Part shown: positions 34,063 to 43,370 of the stretch, one piece after another
How positions within the stretch are numbered: the first letter of the stretch is position 1
How the letters are laid out: each line of letters opens with the position of its first letter
Assembly: GCA_034435375.1 (NCBI GenBank)
Contig: DAOTXR010000073.1
Span: forward strand, 244,426 to 308,425
DNA from: DAOTXR01 sp034435375
GTDB taxonomy: Bacteria > Chloroflexota > Anaerolineae > Aggregatilineales > UBA3940
Direction: 5' to 3'
Length of the DNA stretch: 64,000 bases
The notes under the pieces: generated by a model
Told to the model about the DNA's origin: nothing
The model's input: the letters and a program-made list of their open reading frames with translations, nothing else
Database searches by the model: none
Position numbers and translations under genes: made by a program

Positions 34063-34644
34063 ATGATCGGAACAATCCTGTTTGGACTTGTGGCTCTGGT
34101 GGCTGTGGCGGCAGCCATTGGCATGCTGATCAGCACTAATGCTGTACACGCTGCGCTCTACCTGGTCATTAACCTGTTGTGCGTGGCGATGTTTTACCTG
34201 GGCTTGCACGCTCCTTTCCTGGCTATGGTGCAGATCAGCGTATATGCTGGGGCTATCATGGTGCTGTTCCTGTTCGTCATCATGCTGCTGGGCGCAGAGC
34301 GTGTATACCTGCAATCACGGCTGCGCTGGCAGGCCCCGCTGGCGATTGTGCTGGTTGCAGTGCTGTTGAGTGTCTCGGTGTTCATTCTGATCAGCCCCCA
34401 GGTTGGCCTGGAATTGACCAATCCCCAGCCGCTGGGCGAGGCGGGAGTGTCGATGGAGGGATACGGCAGCCCGCAGGCCGTCGGCGAGTTGCTGTTCACG
34501 CAGTACATGTTGCCTTTCCAGATGACCGGGGTGCTGTTGTTGGTGGCCATGATCGGAGCGATTGTGCTGGCTAAAGAAGAGAAGAAGCCCAAACCACAGA
34601 CGCCGGTCGGGGCCGCCCAGGACTCCACAGCGATGGACCGCTGA
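34063..34644 (+). CDS. nuoJ: NADH-quinone oxidoreductase subunit J
   Basis: A 193-residue membrane subunit with five predicted transmembrane helices. The family segment FYLGLHAPFLAMVQISVYAGA followed by IMVLFLFVIMLLG is clear. The C-terminal tail (EEKKPKPQTPVGAAQD) is charged and probably cytoplasmic. nuoK follows after 22 nt. Confidence 0.94.
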   Translation: MIGTILFGLVALVAVAAAIGMLISTNAVHAALYLVINLLCVAMFYLGLHAPFLAMVQISVYAGAIMVLFLFVIMLLGAERVYLQSRLRWQAPLAIVLVAVLLSVSVFILISPQVGLELTNPQPLGEAGVSMEGYGSPQAVGELLFTQYMLPFQMTGVLLLVAMIGAIVLAKEEKKPKPQTPVGAAQDSTAMDR

Positions 34645-34666
34645 GCCTATCTCCAAGAGGGCAATG

Positions 34667-34990
34667 ATGTTCGACGAAACGACTTTTCTGGTGCCAACGA
34701 ACTATTACATCCTGCTGAGCGCAGTGTTGTTTGCCATTGGCGTGACCGGCGTCCTGATCCGGCGTAACGCGATCCTGATCTTTATGTCGGTCGAGCTGAT
34801 GCTCAACTCAGCCAACCTGGCCTTTGTGGCCTTCGCACGCGCCTTCCAGGACCTGGGAGGGCAGGTGTTTGTCTTTTTTGTGATGACGGTTGCTGCCGCA
34901 GAGGTCGCCGTGGGTCTGGCGCTGATTGTCACCATTTTCCGCACCAAGCAAAGCATCGACATCGACGAGCTGCACGAGATGAAAGAGTAG
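34667..34990 (+). CDS. nuoK: NADH-quinone oxidoreductase subunit K
   Basis: A 107-residue subunit with three transmembrane helices. The signature IFMSVELMLNSANLAFVAFA carries the proton-path glutamate, with a second Glu in AAAEVAVGLALIV. ATG 34667 lies about 5 nt after AGAGGG; ATG 34664 is equally in frame. Confidence 0.95.
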   Translation: MFDETTFLVPTNYYILLSAVLFAIGVTGVLIRRNAILIFMSVELMLNSANLAFVAFARAFQDLGGQVFVFFVMTVAAAEVAVGLALIVTIFRTKQSIDIDELHEMKE

Positions 34991-34994
34991 CCCT

Positions 34995-37274
34995 ATGGAT
35001 GGCCTGTTCTCGTTGATCCCGCTGATCGTCCTCTTTCCCTTCGCGGGCGTGTTGATCAACGCCTTCCTGGGACGGCGGCTGATGCAAGCTCGTCACGCGG
35101 TCGCGCCGGGGGTGATAGCCTCGCTGCTATCCGGCTCGTCGTTTGTGATTGCCGTGCTGATGTTCATCGCGCTGCTGGCCCACCCCGAAGGGGCTGAGGT
35201 GCCCTTCCTGACGTGGATGAATATCCCCGCCGGCGAGCGTGTGCTCGATGTGTCGTGGACGTTCAAGGTCGATACACTCTCGTCGGTGATGATGCTGGTG
35301 GTCACAGGGGTCGGCACCCTGATCCATATCTATGCCATTGGTTACATGCACGGGGATATCGAGGAACAGATCGCCAGACGGGGGCTGAGCGAGGAGGAAG
35401 CTTTTGACTTCAAGCGTCGGCGCTACTCCAAGTTCTTCACATTCTTTAACCTGTTCCTGGGATCGATGCTGATCCTGGTCACCGGCAACAATTACTTGAT
35501 GATGTTCGTTGGGTGGGAGTTGGTAGGGCTGTGCTCGTACTTGTTGATTGGTTTCTGGTTCGATGACCCGCTGGTCGGCGTGTACAACTCCGGTGCAGGC
35601 AAAAAGGCGTTCGTCGTCAACCGTGTGGGCGACTTTGGCATGGTGATGGCCATCATGCTGATCTTCTGGACCTTCGGGACGCTGCGGTTTGACGATGTAT
35701 TCGCCCGCGCCAGGTGCATGGCCGAAGAGCCGCAGGCTGCATGTCTGACGATTCGGGCCACACAGGCAGCCCACGTGGGCGACGAGCACGCCGCCGAAGG
35801 TACCGAGACCGTTGGAGAGGCTGCCCTGACCACCCCCATTGCTCTTGGCGGGTTGGCGGCGCCCCTGGGCGTGATCGTGACGATCATCACGTTGCTGCTG
35901 CTGCTGGGGGCGACCGGCAAGAGCGCCCAGATTCCACTGTTCGTCTGGTTGCCCGATGCGATGGCCGGGCCAACGCCGGTCAGTGCGTTGATCCATGCGG
36001 CCACCATGGTGACCGCTGGGATTTACATGATCGCGCGCAGCAATGTGTTGTTTGCAATGGCCCCTGTAAGTGGTACGGTGGTGGCGGTGGTGGGCGGGGC
36101 GACGGCCTTCGTGGCCGCGACCATCGCTGTGGCCCAGTTCGACATCAAACGTGTGCTAGCCTATTCGACGATCAGCCAGCTTGGCTTTATGGTAGCCGCG
36201 GTGGGGCTGGGCGGCTACGTGGCCGGAATCTTTCATCTCGCGACGCATGCCTTCTTTAAGGCATTGTTGTTCCTGAGCGCCGGGTCGGTGATCCACGGCC
36301 TTGAGCACGGGCATCACCATGCCCGGCATCATAGCCATGATAAACATGCCCACGAGGACCAGCCCTTCGACCCCCAGGATATGCGCAGCATGGGTGGACT
36401 GGCCCGCCAGATGCCTCTCACCACCGCCGTGTACATCGTTGGGGCTTTGGCGTTGGCAGGCATTCCACCGCTGGCAGGCTTCTGGAGCAAAGATGAGATC
36501 CTGCTGGATGCCAGCAAGAACAACCTGCTGGTCTACATCCTGCTGACGGCTGCGGCGTTCTTCACTGCCTTCTACATGGGAAGACAAGTGTTCATGGTAT
36601 TCTTCGGTCCGCCGCGCTCCCCAGCGGCCACGCATGCCGCCGAGAGTGCGCCTGTCATGACCGTGCCGCTGGTCATCCTGGCGGTGTTGGCAGTGCTGGG
36701 TGGAGCCATGAACCTGCCCTTTGAGGGTTTCCACCACCTGGGCAGGTGGCTTGAGGAGAGTGTTGCTCACGCCCATGCTGCCGGATCGCTCAACCTGACC
36801 GTGGCCGGCGTCTCAACAGGGCTGGCGCTGGTGGCAATCGGCCTGAGCTACTTGATCTACGGCCTGAAGCCGCTCCAGGAAACCCAGGCCGATCCGCTGC
36901 GCGCCACGGGGCCGGTGTTCACCTTCCTCAATCGTAAGTGGTATTGGGATGAGCTGTATGCAGCGATCTTTGTCCGGCCTTATAACCGCATTGGCGAGTT
37001 CCTGGCTGTGACGATTGACTGGAAATTCTGGCACGATTATGTGCACGATACAGTGATCCGCGATGGGGTCTTCCGCAGTTGGGCGGCCATCCTGAGCCAG
37101 CCTGTCGATATGGGGATAGTGGACGGCGCAGTGAACGGCATCGCCCGTCTGATCAGCGGGTCATCGCAAGAGCTGCGCAGAGTCCAAACTGGCTATGTGC
37201 GTAACTATGCGCTGGCCGTGGCGCTGGGTGTGGTGATCATCCTGGGATACATCGCGATTCGCCTTTTGATCTAG
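34995..37274 (+). CDS. nuoL: NADH-quinone oxidoreductase subunit L, with His-rich loop
   Basis: A 759-residue antiporter-like proton-pumping subunit with about 16 membrane helices and the C-terminal lateral helix. Conserved segments include MFVGWELVGLCSYLLIGFWF (Glu of the proton path), WLPDAMAGPTPVSALIHAAT and RVLAYSTISQLGFM. It is longer than the usual ~610-660 residues because of two insertions: a hydrophilic loop near residue 245, and a histidine-rich loop at 434-456 with nine histidines between 438 and 453, followed by an acidic stretch. This loop follows helix THAFFKALLFLSAGSVIHGL and may bind metal (inference). Confidence 0.96.
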   Translation: MDGLFSLIPLIVLFPFAGVLINAFLGRRLMQARHAVAPGVIASLLSGSSFVIAVLMFIALLAHPEGAEVPFLTWMNIPAGERVLDVSWTFKVDTLSSVMMLVVTGVGTLIHIYAIGYMHGDIEEQIARRGLSEEEAFDFKRRRYSKFFTFFNLFLGSMLILVTGNNYLMMFVGWELVGLCSYLLIGFWFDDPLVGVYNSGAGKKAFVVNRVGDFGMVMAIMLIFWTFGTLRFDDVFARARCMAEEPQAACLTIRATQAAHVGDEHAAEGTETVGEAALTTPIALGGLAAPLGVIVTIITLLLLLGATGKSAQIPLFVWLPDAMAGPTPVSALIHAATMVTAGIYMIARSNVLFAMAPVSGTVVAVVGGATAFVAATIAVAQFDIKRVLAYSTISQLGFMVAAVGLGGYVAGIFHLATHAFFKALLFLSAGSVIHGLEHGHHHARHHSHDKHAHEDQPFDPQDMRSMGGLARQMPLTTAVYIVGALALAGIPPLAGFWSKDEILLDASKNNLLVYILLTAAAFFTAFYMGRQVFMVFFGPPRSPAATHAAESAPVMTVPLVILAVLAVLGGAMNLPFEGFHHLGRWLEESVAHAHAAGSLNLTVAGVSTGLALVAIGLSYLIYGLKPLQETQADPLRATGPVFTFLNRKWYWDELYAAIFVRPYNRIGEFLAVTIDWKFWHDYVHDTVIRDGVFRSWAAILSQPVDMGIVDGAVNGIARLISGSSQELRRVQTGYVRNYALAVALGVVIILGYIAIRLLI

Positions 37275-37305
37275 ACCTGCCATCGGGCTGCCACGAGGAG
37301 CTGGT

Positions 37306-38811
37306 ATGACCGCAGACGTGTTTCCAACCTTTCTCACGCTGATCCTGGCCCTGCCGCTAGCCGGTTTTGTCATTGTGATCTTCACACCGCGAGAGAACAA
37401 GGATTTCATCCGCTGGACGGCCTTGGTTTTCTCAACTCTGACCTTCATTGTGTCGCTATTTTTGCTCAGTGAGCCGTTTGGCCAGACAGGTCAGATGTTG
37501 TGGGCGGGCCGGGTGGATTGGATTCCCACGGCAGGGATCAGTTACGCGCTGGGCGTGGATGGCGTGAGCATCCTGTTGGTGCTGCTGACCACGCTGCTCT
37601 CACCCATCGCGATCTTGTCTTCCTGGTCGGCTATTGAGGATCGTGCGAAGGAGTACTATGCCTTCATGCTGCTCCTTGAGACCGGCATGGTGGGCGTGTT
37701 CGTGGCGCTGGACCTGTTCCTGTTCTATATCTTCTGGGAGTTCACGCTCGTCCCGATGTACTTCCTGATCGGCATCTGGGGCGGCCCACGTCGTCAGTAC
37801 GCTGCTATCAAATTCTTCCTGTACACGATGGCCGGCTCGCTGCTGATGCTGCTGGCCATTCTATACCTGGGCATCACGGGGGGATCGTTCTATCTGCCGG
37901 ACCTGGTCGGGCTGAACATTCCCCTCGGCACCGAGCGATGGCTGTTCCTGGCGTTTGCGCTGGCATTTGCCATCAAGGTCCCGGTGTGGCCGCTGCATTC
38001 CTGGCTGCCTGACGCCCATGTCGAGGCTCCCACCGCAGGCTCGGTGATCCTGGCGGGCGTGCTGCTCAAGATGGGAACCTATGGCTTTGTGCGCTTCAAC
38101 CTGCCCCTTTTTCCCAACGCCTCGACGGAATTTGCCCCCTGGATTGCGGTACTGGCAGTGATCGGCATCATCTATGGCGCATGGGTCAGCTATGCCCAGA
38201 CAGACGTCAAGAAGCTGGTGGCTTACTCGTCTGTCAGCCACCTGGGATTCGTGATGCTGGGCATTTTCTCGCTAAACCAGATCGGCATCCAGGGCGCGAT
38301 TCTACAGATGATCAACCATGGCCTGAGCACAGGTGCATTGTTCCTGCTTGTCGGTATGCTGTACGAGCGGCGTCATACCCGTGACCTGGATGCCTTTGGC
38401 GGCGTCTGGAAGGTAATGCCGATATTCAGCGCGCTGACGCTGGTCGTTACCCTCTCATCGATGGGCCTGCCAGGGCTGAACGGCTTCGTGGGCGAATTCA
38501 CCATCCTGATGGGGTCATTTAACGCAGCAGCCCTGGGCGCACGCCCCTGGATCTTCACCGCGTTCGCCACGACGGGCGTGATTCTGGCTGCCATCTACTT
38601 GCTGTGGATGTTCCAGAAGGTGTTTCTGGGGCCGCTGGACAAGGACGAGAACAAGAAACTCGCTGACCTGAACTTCCGCGAGGTGTTGACGCTGGTGCCA
38701 ATCTTGCTCTTCATCTTCTGGATTGGCCTGTACGCACAGCCGTTCTTCAACCTGATGCAGCCCTCGGTGCAGGTGCTGCTCGACACACTTCCGGCAGTGG
38801 CCGGACTGTAA
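37306..38811 (+). CDS. nuoM: NADH-quinone oxidoreductase subunit M
   Basis: A 501-residue antiporter-like subunit with about 14 membrane helices. Family segments: FYIFWEFTLVPMYFLIGIWG (key Glu), WLPDAHVEAPTAGSVILAGV and KLVAYSSVSHLGFVMLG. GAGGAG precedes ATG 37306. It pumps protons with NuoL and NuoN. Confidence 0.97.
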   Translation: MTADVFPTFLTLILALPLAGFVIVIFTPRENKDFIRWTALVFSTLTFIVSLFLLSEPFGQTGQMLWAGRVDWIPTAGISYALGVDGVSILLVLLTTLLSPIAILSSWSAIEDRAKEYYAFMLLLETGMVGVFVALDLFLFYIFWEFTLVPMYFLIGIWGGPRRQYAAIKFFLYTMAGSLLMLLAILYLGITGGSFYLPDLVGLNIPLGTERWLFLAFALAFAIKVPVWPLHSWLPDAHVEAPTAGSVILAGVLLKMGTYGFVRFNLPLFPNASTEFAPWIAVLAVIGIIYGAWVSYAQTDVKKLVAYSSVSHLGFVMLGIFSLNQIGIQGAILQMINHGLSTGALFLLVGMLYERRHTRDLDAFGGVWKVMPIFSALTLVVTLSSMGLPGLNGFVGEFTILMGSFNAAALGARPWIFTAFATTGVILAAIYLLWMFQKVFLGPLDKDENKKLADLNFREVLTLVPILLFIFWIGLYAQPFFNLMQPSVQVLLDTLPAVAGL

Positions 38812-38830
38812 GCGCCTGAAGGGGTCTGGC

Positions 38831-40333
38831 ATGGACCTTCCAACCTTCGAATCGATCGCTGTGTTGGCAGCACTCCCTCTGCTGATCGTTGTCGGCTGGG
38901 GCTGCGTGCTGCTGCTGGCCGACCTATTCATCGGATCAGAGCACAAGCATTGGACCGCCTGGCTGGCGATGTTGGGATTGTTGGGAGCGGGCGCGGCACT
39001 GATCTGGCAGGGAACGCGCCTCATGAGCACGAGTGGGCCAGTAGCAGAGTCCGCTTTCGGCGGGATGTTAAGGGTGGATGGATTTGCAGTATTCCTACAG
39101 ATGCTGTTCGTGCTCTCAGCGATACTGGGCATCCTGCTGGCCCTGGACTATCTGCCTCGACATGGCATTTATCGCGGCGAGTTTTATGTGCTAATGCTGT
39201 TTACTACCGGCGGTATGATGATCATGTCAATGGCCGATGAGCTGATCGTGATCGTCATCGCGCTGGAGCTGCTGACTATCCCGCTCTACATCCTGTCAGG
39301 GCTGGCTCGTCCCAACCTTCAATCAGAAGAGTCGGCCATGAAGTACTTCCTGCTTGGGGCGTTCTCAAGCAGTTTCCTGTTATACGGCGTAGCCCTCATC
39401 TATGGCGGCACGGCCACCACTTCGCTTCCCGGCGTGCTGACCGCCGTCCGGGCCGGGACATACAGCCAGCCGTTGGTGCTGATCGGCCTGGCGATGATCC
39501 TGGCTGGATTGTGCTTCAAGGTTGCTGTAGTGCCTTTCCACATGTGGACCCCCGATGTATACCAGGGCGCGCCCACACCGGTCACTGCCTTTATGTCCGT
39601 CGGGGCTAAGGCTGGCGGTTTCGCTGCCATGATCCGCGTCCTCCTGACAGCAGCGCCGGATGTGGCGACTGAGTGGGGGCCGATTCTGGCCATGATTGCC
39701 ATCCTGACCATGACGCTGGGCAATGTGGTGGCGATTGCCCAGAGCAACATCAAGCGCATGTTAGCCTACTCAAGCATTGCCCACGCCGGCTATGTGCTGG
39801 TCGCAGTCGCGGCGGCCCAGCGCCCTGCGGATGCGCCCTTGGCGGTGAGTGCAGCCCTCTTCTACCTGCTGACCTACACTTTTACCAATTTGGGCGCCTT
39901 TGCCGTGGTCATTGCCGTAGAGCGGCACGACAGCACCGGCAACGAGATCGGCGACTTCTCAGGGCTGGGCAAGACCCACCCTTGGGCGGGAATTGCTATG
40001 GCGATCTTTATGCTCTCGCTCACTGGGATGCCGATCAGCGCAGGGTTGGTGGGCAAGTTTTTTGTCTTCAAAGCTGCGATCCAGGCTTCGCTAGGCAACC
40101 CATGGATGTTGGCCGCGGCGGTGGTAGGCGTGGTCACGAGCGTCGTCAGCGCATTCTACTACCTGCGGGTGGTGTGGGTGATGTTTATGGGCGATGGCGA
40201 AGGCAGGGCCAACCTTCCGCCTGCACTGGCCGCTGCTCTGGCCACGACGGCGGTCGTCACGTTGGCCATAGGAGTGATCCCCACGCCCCTGTTCCGCCTG
40301 GCGCAGGAGGCGCTGCTCGTGGTTGGGGGATGA
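38831..40333 (+). CDS. nuoN: NADH-quinone oxidoreductase subunit N
   Basis: A 500-residue antiporter-like subunit with about 14 helices and the family segments VIALELLTIPLYILSG, WTPDVYQGAPTPVTAFMSV and RMLAYSSIAHAGYVL. AAGGGG precedes ATG 38831. It is the last gene of the operon. No clear terminator is seen in the 70 nt before the convergent MFS gene. Confidence 0.97.
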   Translation: MDLPTFESIAVLAALPLLIVVGWGCVLLLADLFIGSEHKHWTAWLAMLGLLGAGAALIWQGTRLMSTSGPVAESAFGGMLRVDGFAVFLQMLFVLSAILGILLALDYLPRHGIYRGEFYVLMLFTTGGMMIMSMADELIVIVIALELLTIPLYILSGLARPNLQSEESAMKYFLLGAFSSSFLLYGVALIYGGTATTSLPGVLTAVRAGTYSQPLVLIGLAMILAGLCFKVAVVPFHMWTPDVYQGAPTPVTAFMSVGAKAGGFAAMIRVLLTAAPDVATEWGPILAMIAILTMTLGNVVAIAQSNIKRMLAYSSIAHAGYVLVAVAAAQRPADAPLAVSAALFYLLTYTFTNLGAFAVVIAVERHDSTGNEIGDFSGLGKTHPWAGIAMAIFMLSLTGMPISAGLVGKFFVFKAAIQASLGNPWMLAAAVVGVVTSVVSAFYYLRVVWVMFMGDGEGRANLPPALAAALATTAVVTLAIGVIPTPLFRLAQEALLVVGG

Positions 40334-40403
40334 AAAGTTCTGAACTCCCCTTCTCGTAAAACATAGCCTGCCAGGGATGCCTTGAGACCAGCGCGTGGGC
40401 GCT

Positions 40404-41708
40404 TCACATGGCCGGAGTTGCCTCGATCATGTCGCGCGTGAACTGGCGTAGTTTCGGGTAGCGCCATGCGATCAGCGCCGTTAACAACACAGTGGCCACA
40501 CCACCGCTCACGATCGAAAATGGCACGCCCAGCGCCGATGCGACCAGCCCAGCTTCCAGCTCGCCGAGCTGTGGGCCGCCCATAAAGAAGATCATGTTCA
40601 CGCTGGTCATTCGCCCGCGCAGCTGATCGGGAGTCATTAACTGCCGGATGGTGCCCCGGATCACCATCGACACTGTGTCGGCAGCCCCGGTCAGCGCAAA
40701 CAGGACGTAGGACAACGGGAACACAGTGGAGAGACCAAACAGCGCCGTGGCCATGCCATAGATGGCCACGCTGACCAACAGCACCACACCCTGGCGATGA
40801 ATGTCTCTGCGCAGTGACACCAGGGCCCCGGCCACCAGTGCGCCAACCGAGTCGGCGGTGGCCAGCAGGCCGTAGCCCCCTGGCCCCACTTTCAGAATGT
40901 CTCCAGCAACGATGGGCAGCATAGTCCGCGCCGACGAGAAGAATGTGGCGAGGAAGTCGAGCAGCATGGTGCCCATAATAATACGGGTCTGGAACACAAA
41001 GCGTAACCCCTCCATCAACGCCGACCAGCCTAACCCGCTGCCGTTGTCCATGACCTGCCCCCGGTATTCCATCACAGCCAGTGTGGCGATCACCACCACG
41101 AACGACAGGGCATTGACGGCATACACCACACCCAGACTGAACTGCCCGACCATCAGGCCCGCCAGCGCTGGGCCGGCGATGGCTGCTACCTGGAAGTTCA
41201 GCGTGTTCAGGCTGATGGCGTTTGTCAGATGCTGGCGGGGGACCAGGTTGGGGATGAGCGCCTGGCGTGCCGGGTTGGCAAAGGCGGCGATGGCTGCCGT
41301 CGCTGCTGTAATCAGGTAGATCATCACAATGGTTGCCCAGCCACCGAGCGTGAGCATGGCCAGAATCAGGGCTAGCACAGCGGACAACATCTGGGTGGCG
41401 ATCAGAATGCGGCGGCGGTCCACCGTGTCGGCGACCATGCCGCCCAGCAGTGCAAAGACGATGATCGGCACGACGCGCACCAGCCCCAACGTGCCCAGCC
41501 CCAGCGCTTCGGCGTTGAGCGGGATGGCCTGTCCGAACAGGTGCAGAGTGTACGACTGTCCGCGCAACAGAGCATAGATGTGCCAATTGATGGCCACCGT
41601 CTGCATTTGTGAGCCGATCATCGAGAAGAATTGCCCCACCCAGATCAATCGGTAGTCGCGATGCTGGAGGGCGGCCAGACGGTTCAGCGAGAGAGAGTTG
41701 TGAGCCAT
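40404..41708 (-). CDS. Major facilitator superfamily exporter (MFS_3/EntS-like)
   Basis: A 434-residue transporter with about 12 membrane helices. The N-terminal RDYRLIWVGQFFSMIGSQMQ and the loop GGMVADTVDRRRILI are typical of the MFS_3 group, which exports siderophores or drugs. ATG 41708 is preceded by GAGGAC, giving the usual length; the frame upstream is probably non-coding. It is divergent from the radical-SAM gene, sharing a 211-bp regulatory region. The substrate is unknown. Confidence 0.9.
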   Translation of the reverse strand: MAHNSLSLNRLAALQHRDYRLIWVGQFFSMIGSQMQTVAINWHIYALLRGQSYTLHLFGQAIPLNAEALGLGTLGLVRVVPIIVFALLGGMVADTVDRRRILIATQMLSAVLALILAMLTLGGWATIVMIYLITAATAAIAAFANPARQALIPNLVPRQHLTNAISLNTLNFQVAAIAGPALAGLMVGQFSLGVVYAVNALSFVVVIATLAVMEYRGQVMDNGSGLGWSALMEGLRFVFQTRIIMGTMLLDFLATFFSSARTMLPIVAGDILKVGPGGYGLLATADSVGALVAGALVSLRRDIHRQGVVLLVSVAIYGMATALFGLSTVFPLSYVLFALTGAADTVSMVIRGTIRQLMTPDQLRGRMTSVNMIFFMGGPQLGELEAGLVASALGVPFSIVSGGVATVLLTALIAWRYPKLRQFTRDMIEATPAM

Positions 41709-41884
41709 ACAAGTCCTCGATAACGATGGGTGTAGTGCAGGTGCTAATGCTGAATATATCCACAGATGATACACACCGCACAGACCAATGCCAGGGATTC
41801 TGTGCTACTCCACAACTGGGGGTGTATTTCGGGGCAACTCTGAACCGCCCTAAACATGCAACGCACCCCATACCTGGAATCGGT

Positions 41885-41913
41885 TTGACACATGGAACAC
41901 ATGTTCGTATAAT
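41885..41913 (+). promoter_or_regulatory. Consensus sigma70 promoter with LexA-like operator in its spacer
   Basis: TTGACA (41885-41890) and TATAAT (41908-41913) are both perfect and separated by exactly 17 nt. The spacer contains GAAC-ACAT-GTTC (41895-41906), matching the GAAC-N4-GTTC operator of Gram-positive-type LexA. A bound repressor would occlude the promoter. The predicted transcription start falls at or next to the start codon of the radical-SAM gene (41920), so the mRNA may be leaderless. Confidence 0.8.
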
Positions 41914-41919
41914 CGGATT

Positions 41920-43161
41920 ATGAATGTGCGAATGGCCCCAGACCCCATTGAAAAGCTGGCGCTGATCGGCGATGTCAACTGCTATGAATCCGCTGGCGAC
42001 CGCCCTCACGCCGAGCGTGGCCTGCCCATCCAATTATGCCCCCCGGAGCAGAGCCGGCGCCGTGAAACCCCCGCCAGGGTAGCCGGTGTTATGTCGTGCA
42101 TCACTGAGGTGACAACGCCCACAGGCAAAAAACCGGTCCTCAAAGGCATGGTTACAACGGCCTGTGAGAAGGATTGTCACTACTGTCCCTTCCGCGCCGG
42201 GCGGTCGGCCATGGATCGGGTGACCTTCAGGCCAGACGAGTTGGCGCTGGCCTTCGATCACCTCCAGCAGGCCAGGCTAGTTGACGGCCTCTTTTTGTCG
42301 TCCGGGGTGATCAGGGGTGGAGCATCGACGCAGGATAAGATCATCGATACTGCCGAGATTATCCGCTGTAAGTACCACTACCAGGGCTACATCCACCTCA
42401 AGATTATGCCAGGGGCGGAGCGCGATCAGGTAGTGCGGGCCATGCAGCTTGCCGACCGTGTCTCGATCAACCTGGAAGGTCCGACGCCAGAGCGGTTGAG
42501 TGCGCTTGCACCTCACAAGGACTTCACAGGCGACTTGCTGGAGCGGATTCAGTGGGCGCGCGACATCCGGCAACAGGCCGAAGCTAGCGCACCGCGGTCG
42601 ATCCGAGCCGGAGTAGTGACACAGTTCGTTGTCGGCGCAGTCGGCGATACCGACCTGGAGCTGCTGGGGCTGACGGCTAACCTCCATCGACAGATGGGCT
42701 TGCGCCGTGTCTACTATTCCGCCTTTAACCCGGTCGCTGAGACGCCGTTCGAGAATCTGCCTGCCACGCCGCCGCTGCGCGAGTTCCGGCTGTACCAGGC
42801 CAGCTTCCTGATCCGGGATTACGGTTGGGAGGTGGAGGACCTGCCGTTCGAGGGTGTGGGCAATCTGCGGCTCGATGTGGACCCCAAACGCGCCTGGGCC
42901 GAGGAGCACCTGAGAAGCCAGCCAGTCGAGGTCATGCAGGCCACTCGCCAGGAGCTGATGCGCGTGCCTGGCATCGGCCCCAAAGGCGCCGATGCCATCC
43001 TGCGGGCGCGGCGCAAGGGCCGCCTGACCGACCTCGCTCACCTGCGGGCCGTCGGTGTGCGGAACGTCGTGTGGGCTGCGCCCTACATCCTCCTTGATGG
43101 ACACAGACCAGTTGAGCAGCTGACCCTTTTTGATGAAAACGTCCTGATTCAGAAGACATAG
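41920..43161 (+). CDS. Putative DNA modification/repair radical SAM protein (rSAM-HhH)
   Basis: A 413-residue radical SAM protein. The cluster motif is C82-x3-C86-x2-C89 (ACEKDCHYCPFRAG), preceded by the family segment MSCITEVTTPTGKKPVLKG. Residues about 344-375 form a helix-hairpin-helix DNA-binding motif (RVPGIGPKGADAILRARRKG). This matches the family usually found with a uracil-DNA-glycosylase-like partner and named as a putative DNA modification/repair protein; that partner is not adjacent here. ATG 41920 lies 6 nt after a perfect -10; ATG 41932 is an alternative start. The LexA-like box in its promoter supports a DNA-damage role. Confidence 0.9.
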   Translation: MNVRMAPDPIEKLALIGDVNCYESAGDRPHAERGLPIQLCPPEQSRRRETPARVAGVMSCITEVTTPTGKKPVLKGMVTTACEKDCHYCPFRAGRSAMDRVTFRPDELALAFDHLQQARLVDGLFLSSGVIRGGASTQDKIIDTAEIIRCKYHYQGYIHLKIMPGAERDQVVRAMQLADRVSINLEGPTPERLSALAPHKDFTGDLLERIQWARDIRQQAEASAPRSIRAGVVTQFVVGAVGDTDLELLGLTANLHRQMGLRRVYYSAFNPVAETPFENLPATPPLREFRLYQASFLIRDYGWEVEDLPFEGVGNLRLDVDPKRAWAEEHLRSQPVEVMQATRQELMRVPGIGPKGADAILRARRKGRLTDLAHLRAVGVRNVVWAAPYILLDGHRPVEQLTLFDENVLIQKT

Positions 43162-43241
43162 GGACGGCTGCGCCTCTTACACGTTGCCCTTCTCGCCGGA
43201 CAGAGTGGGGAGCTTGCCTTCCGTGAGAGGCATCAGTGTGT

Positions 43242-43264
43242 GGAACCCCACAGTTTGGGGTTCC
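43242..43264 (+). terminator. Hairpin downstream of the radical-SAM gene
   Basis: A perfect 9-bp stem GGAACCCCA-cagtt-TGGGGTTCC in the 209-bp gap before the ABC transporter gene. No T-tract follows. It may terminate the upstream transcript. A weak promoter (TTCCGT, 18 nt, TACTAT at 43285-43290) follows. Confidence 0.45.
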
Positions 43265-43370
43265 GTACATAATGGCAAATGTGATACTATTAGCCCCTGA
43301 CCATGTAATGTTGAGGCAGTGACCTGACTGCACCCGTAGAGGTAGCAGGTTAAGTGAGAGGGTTAACGAT

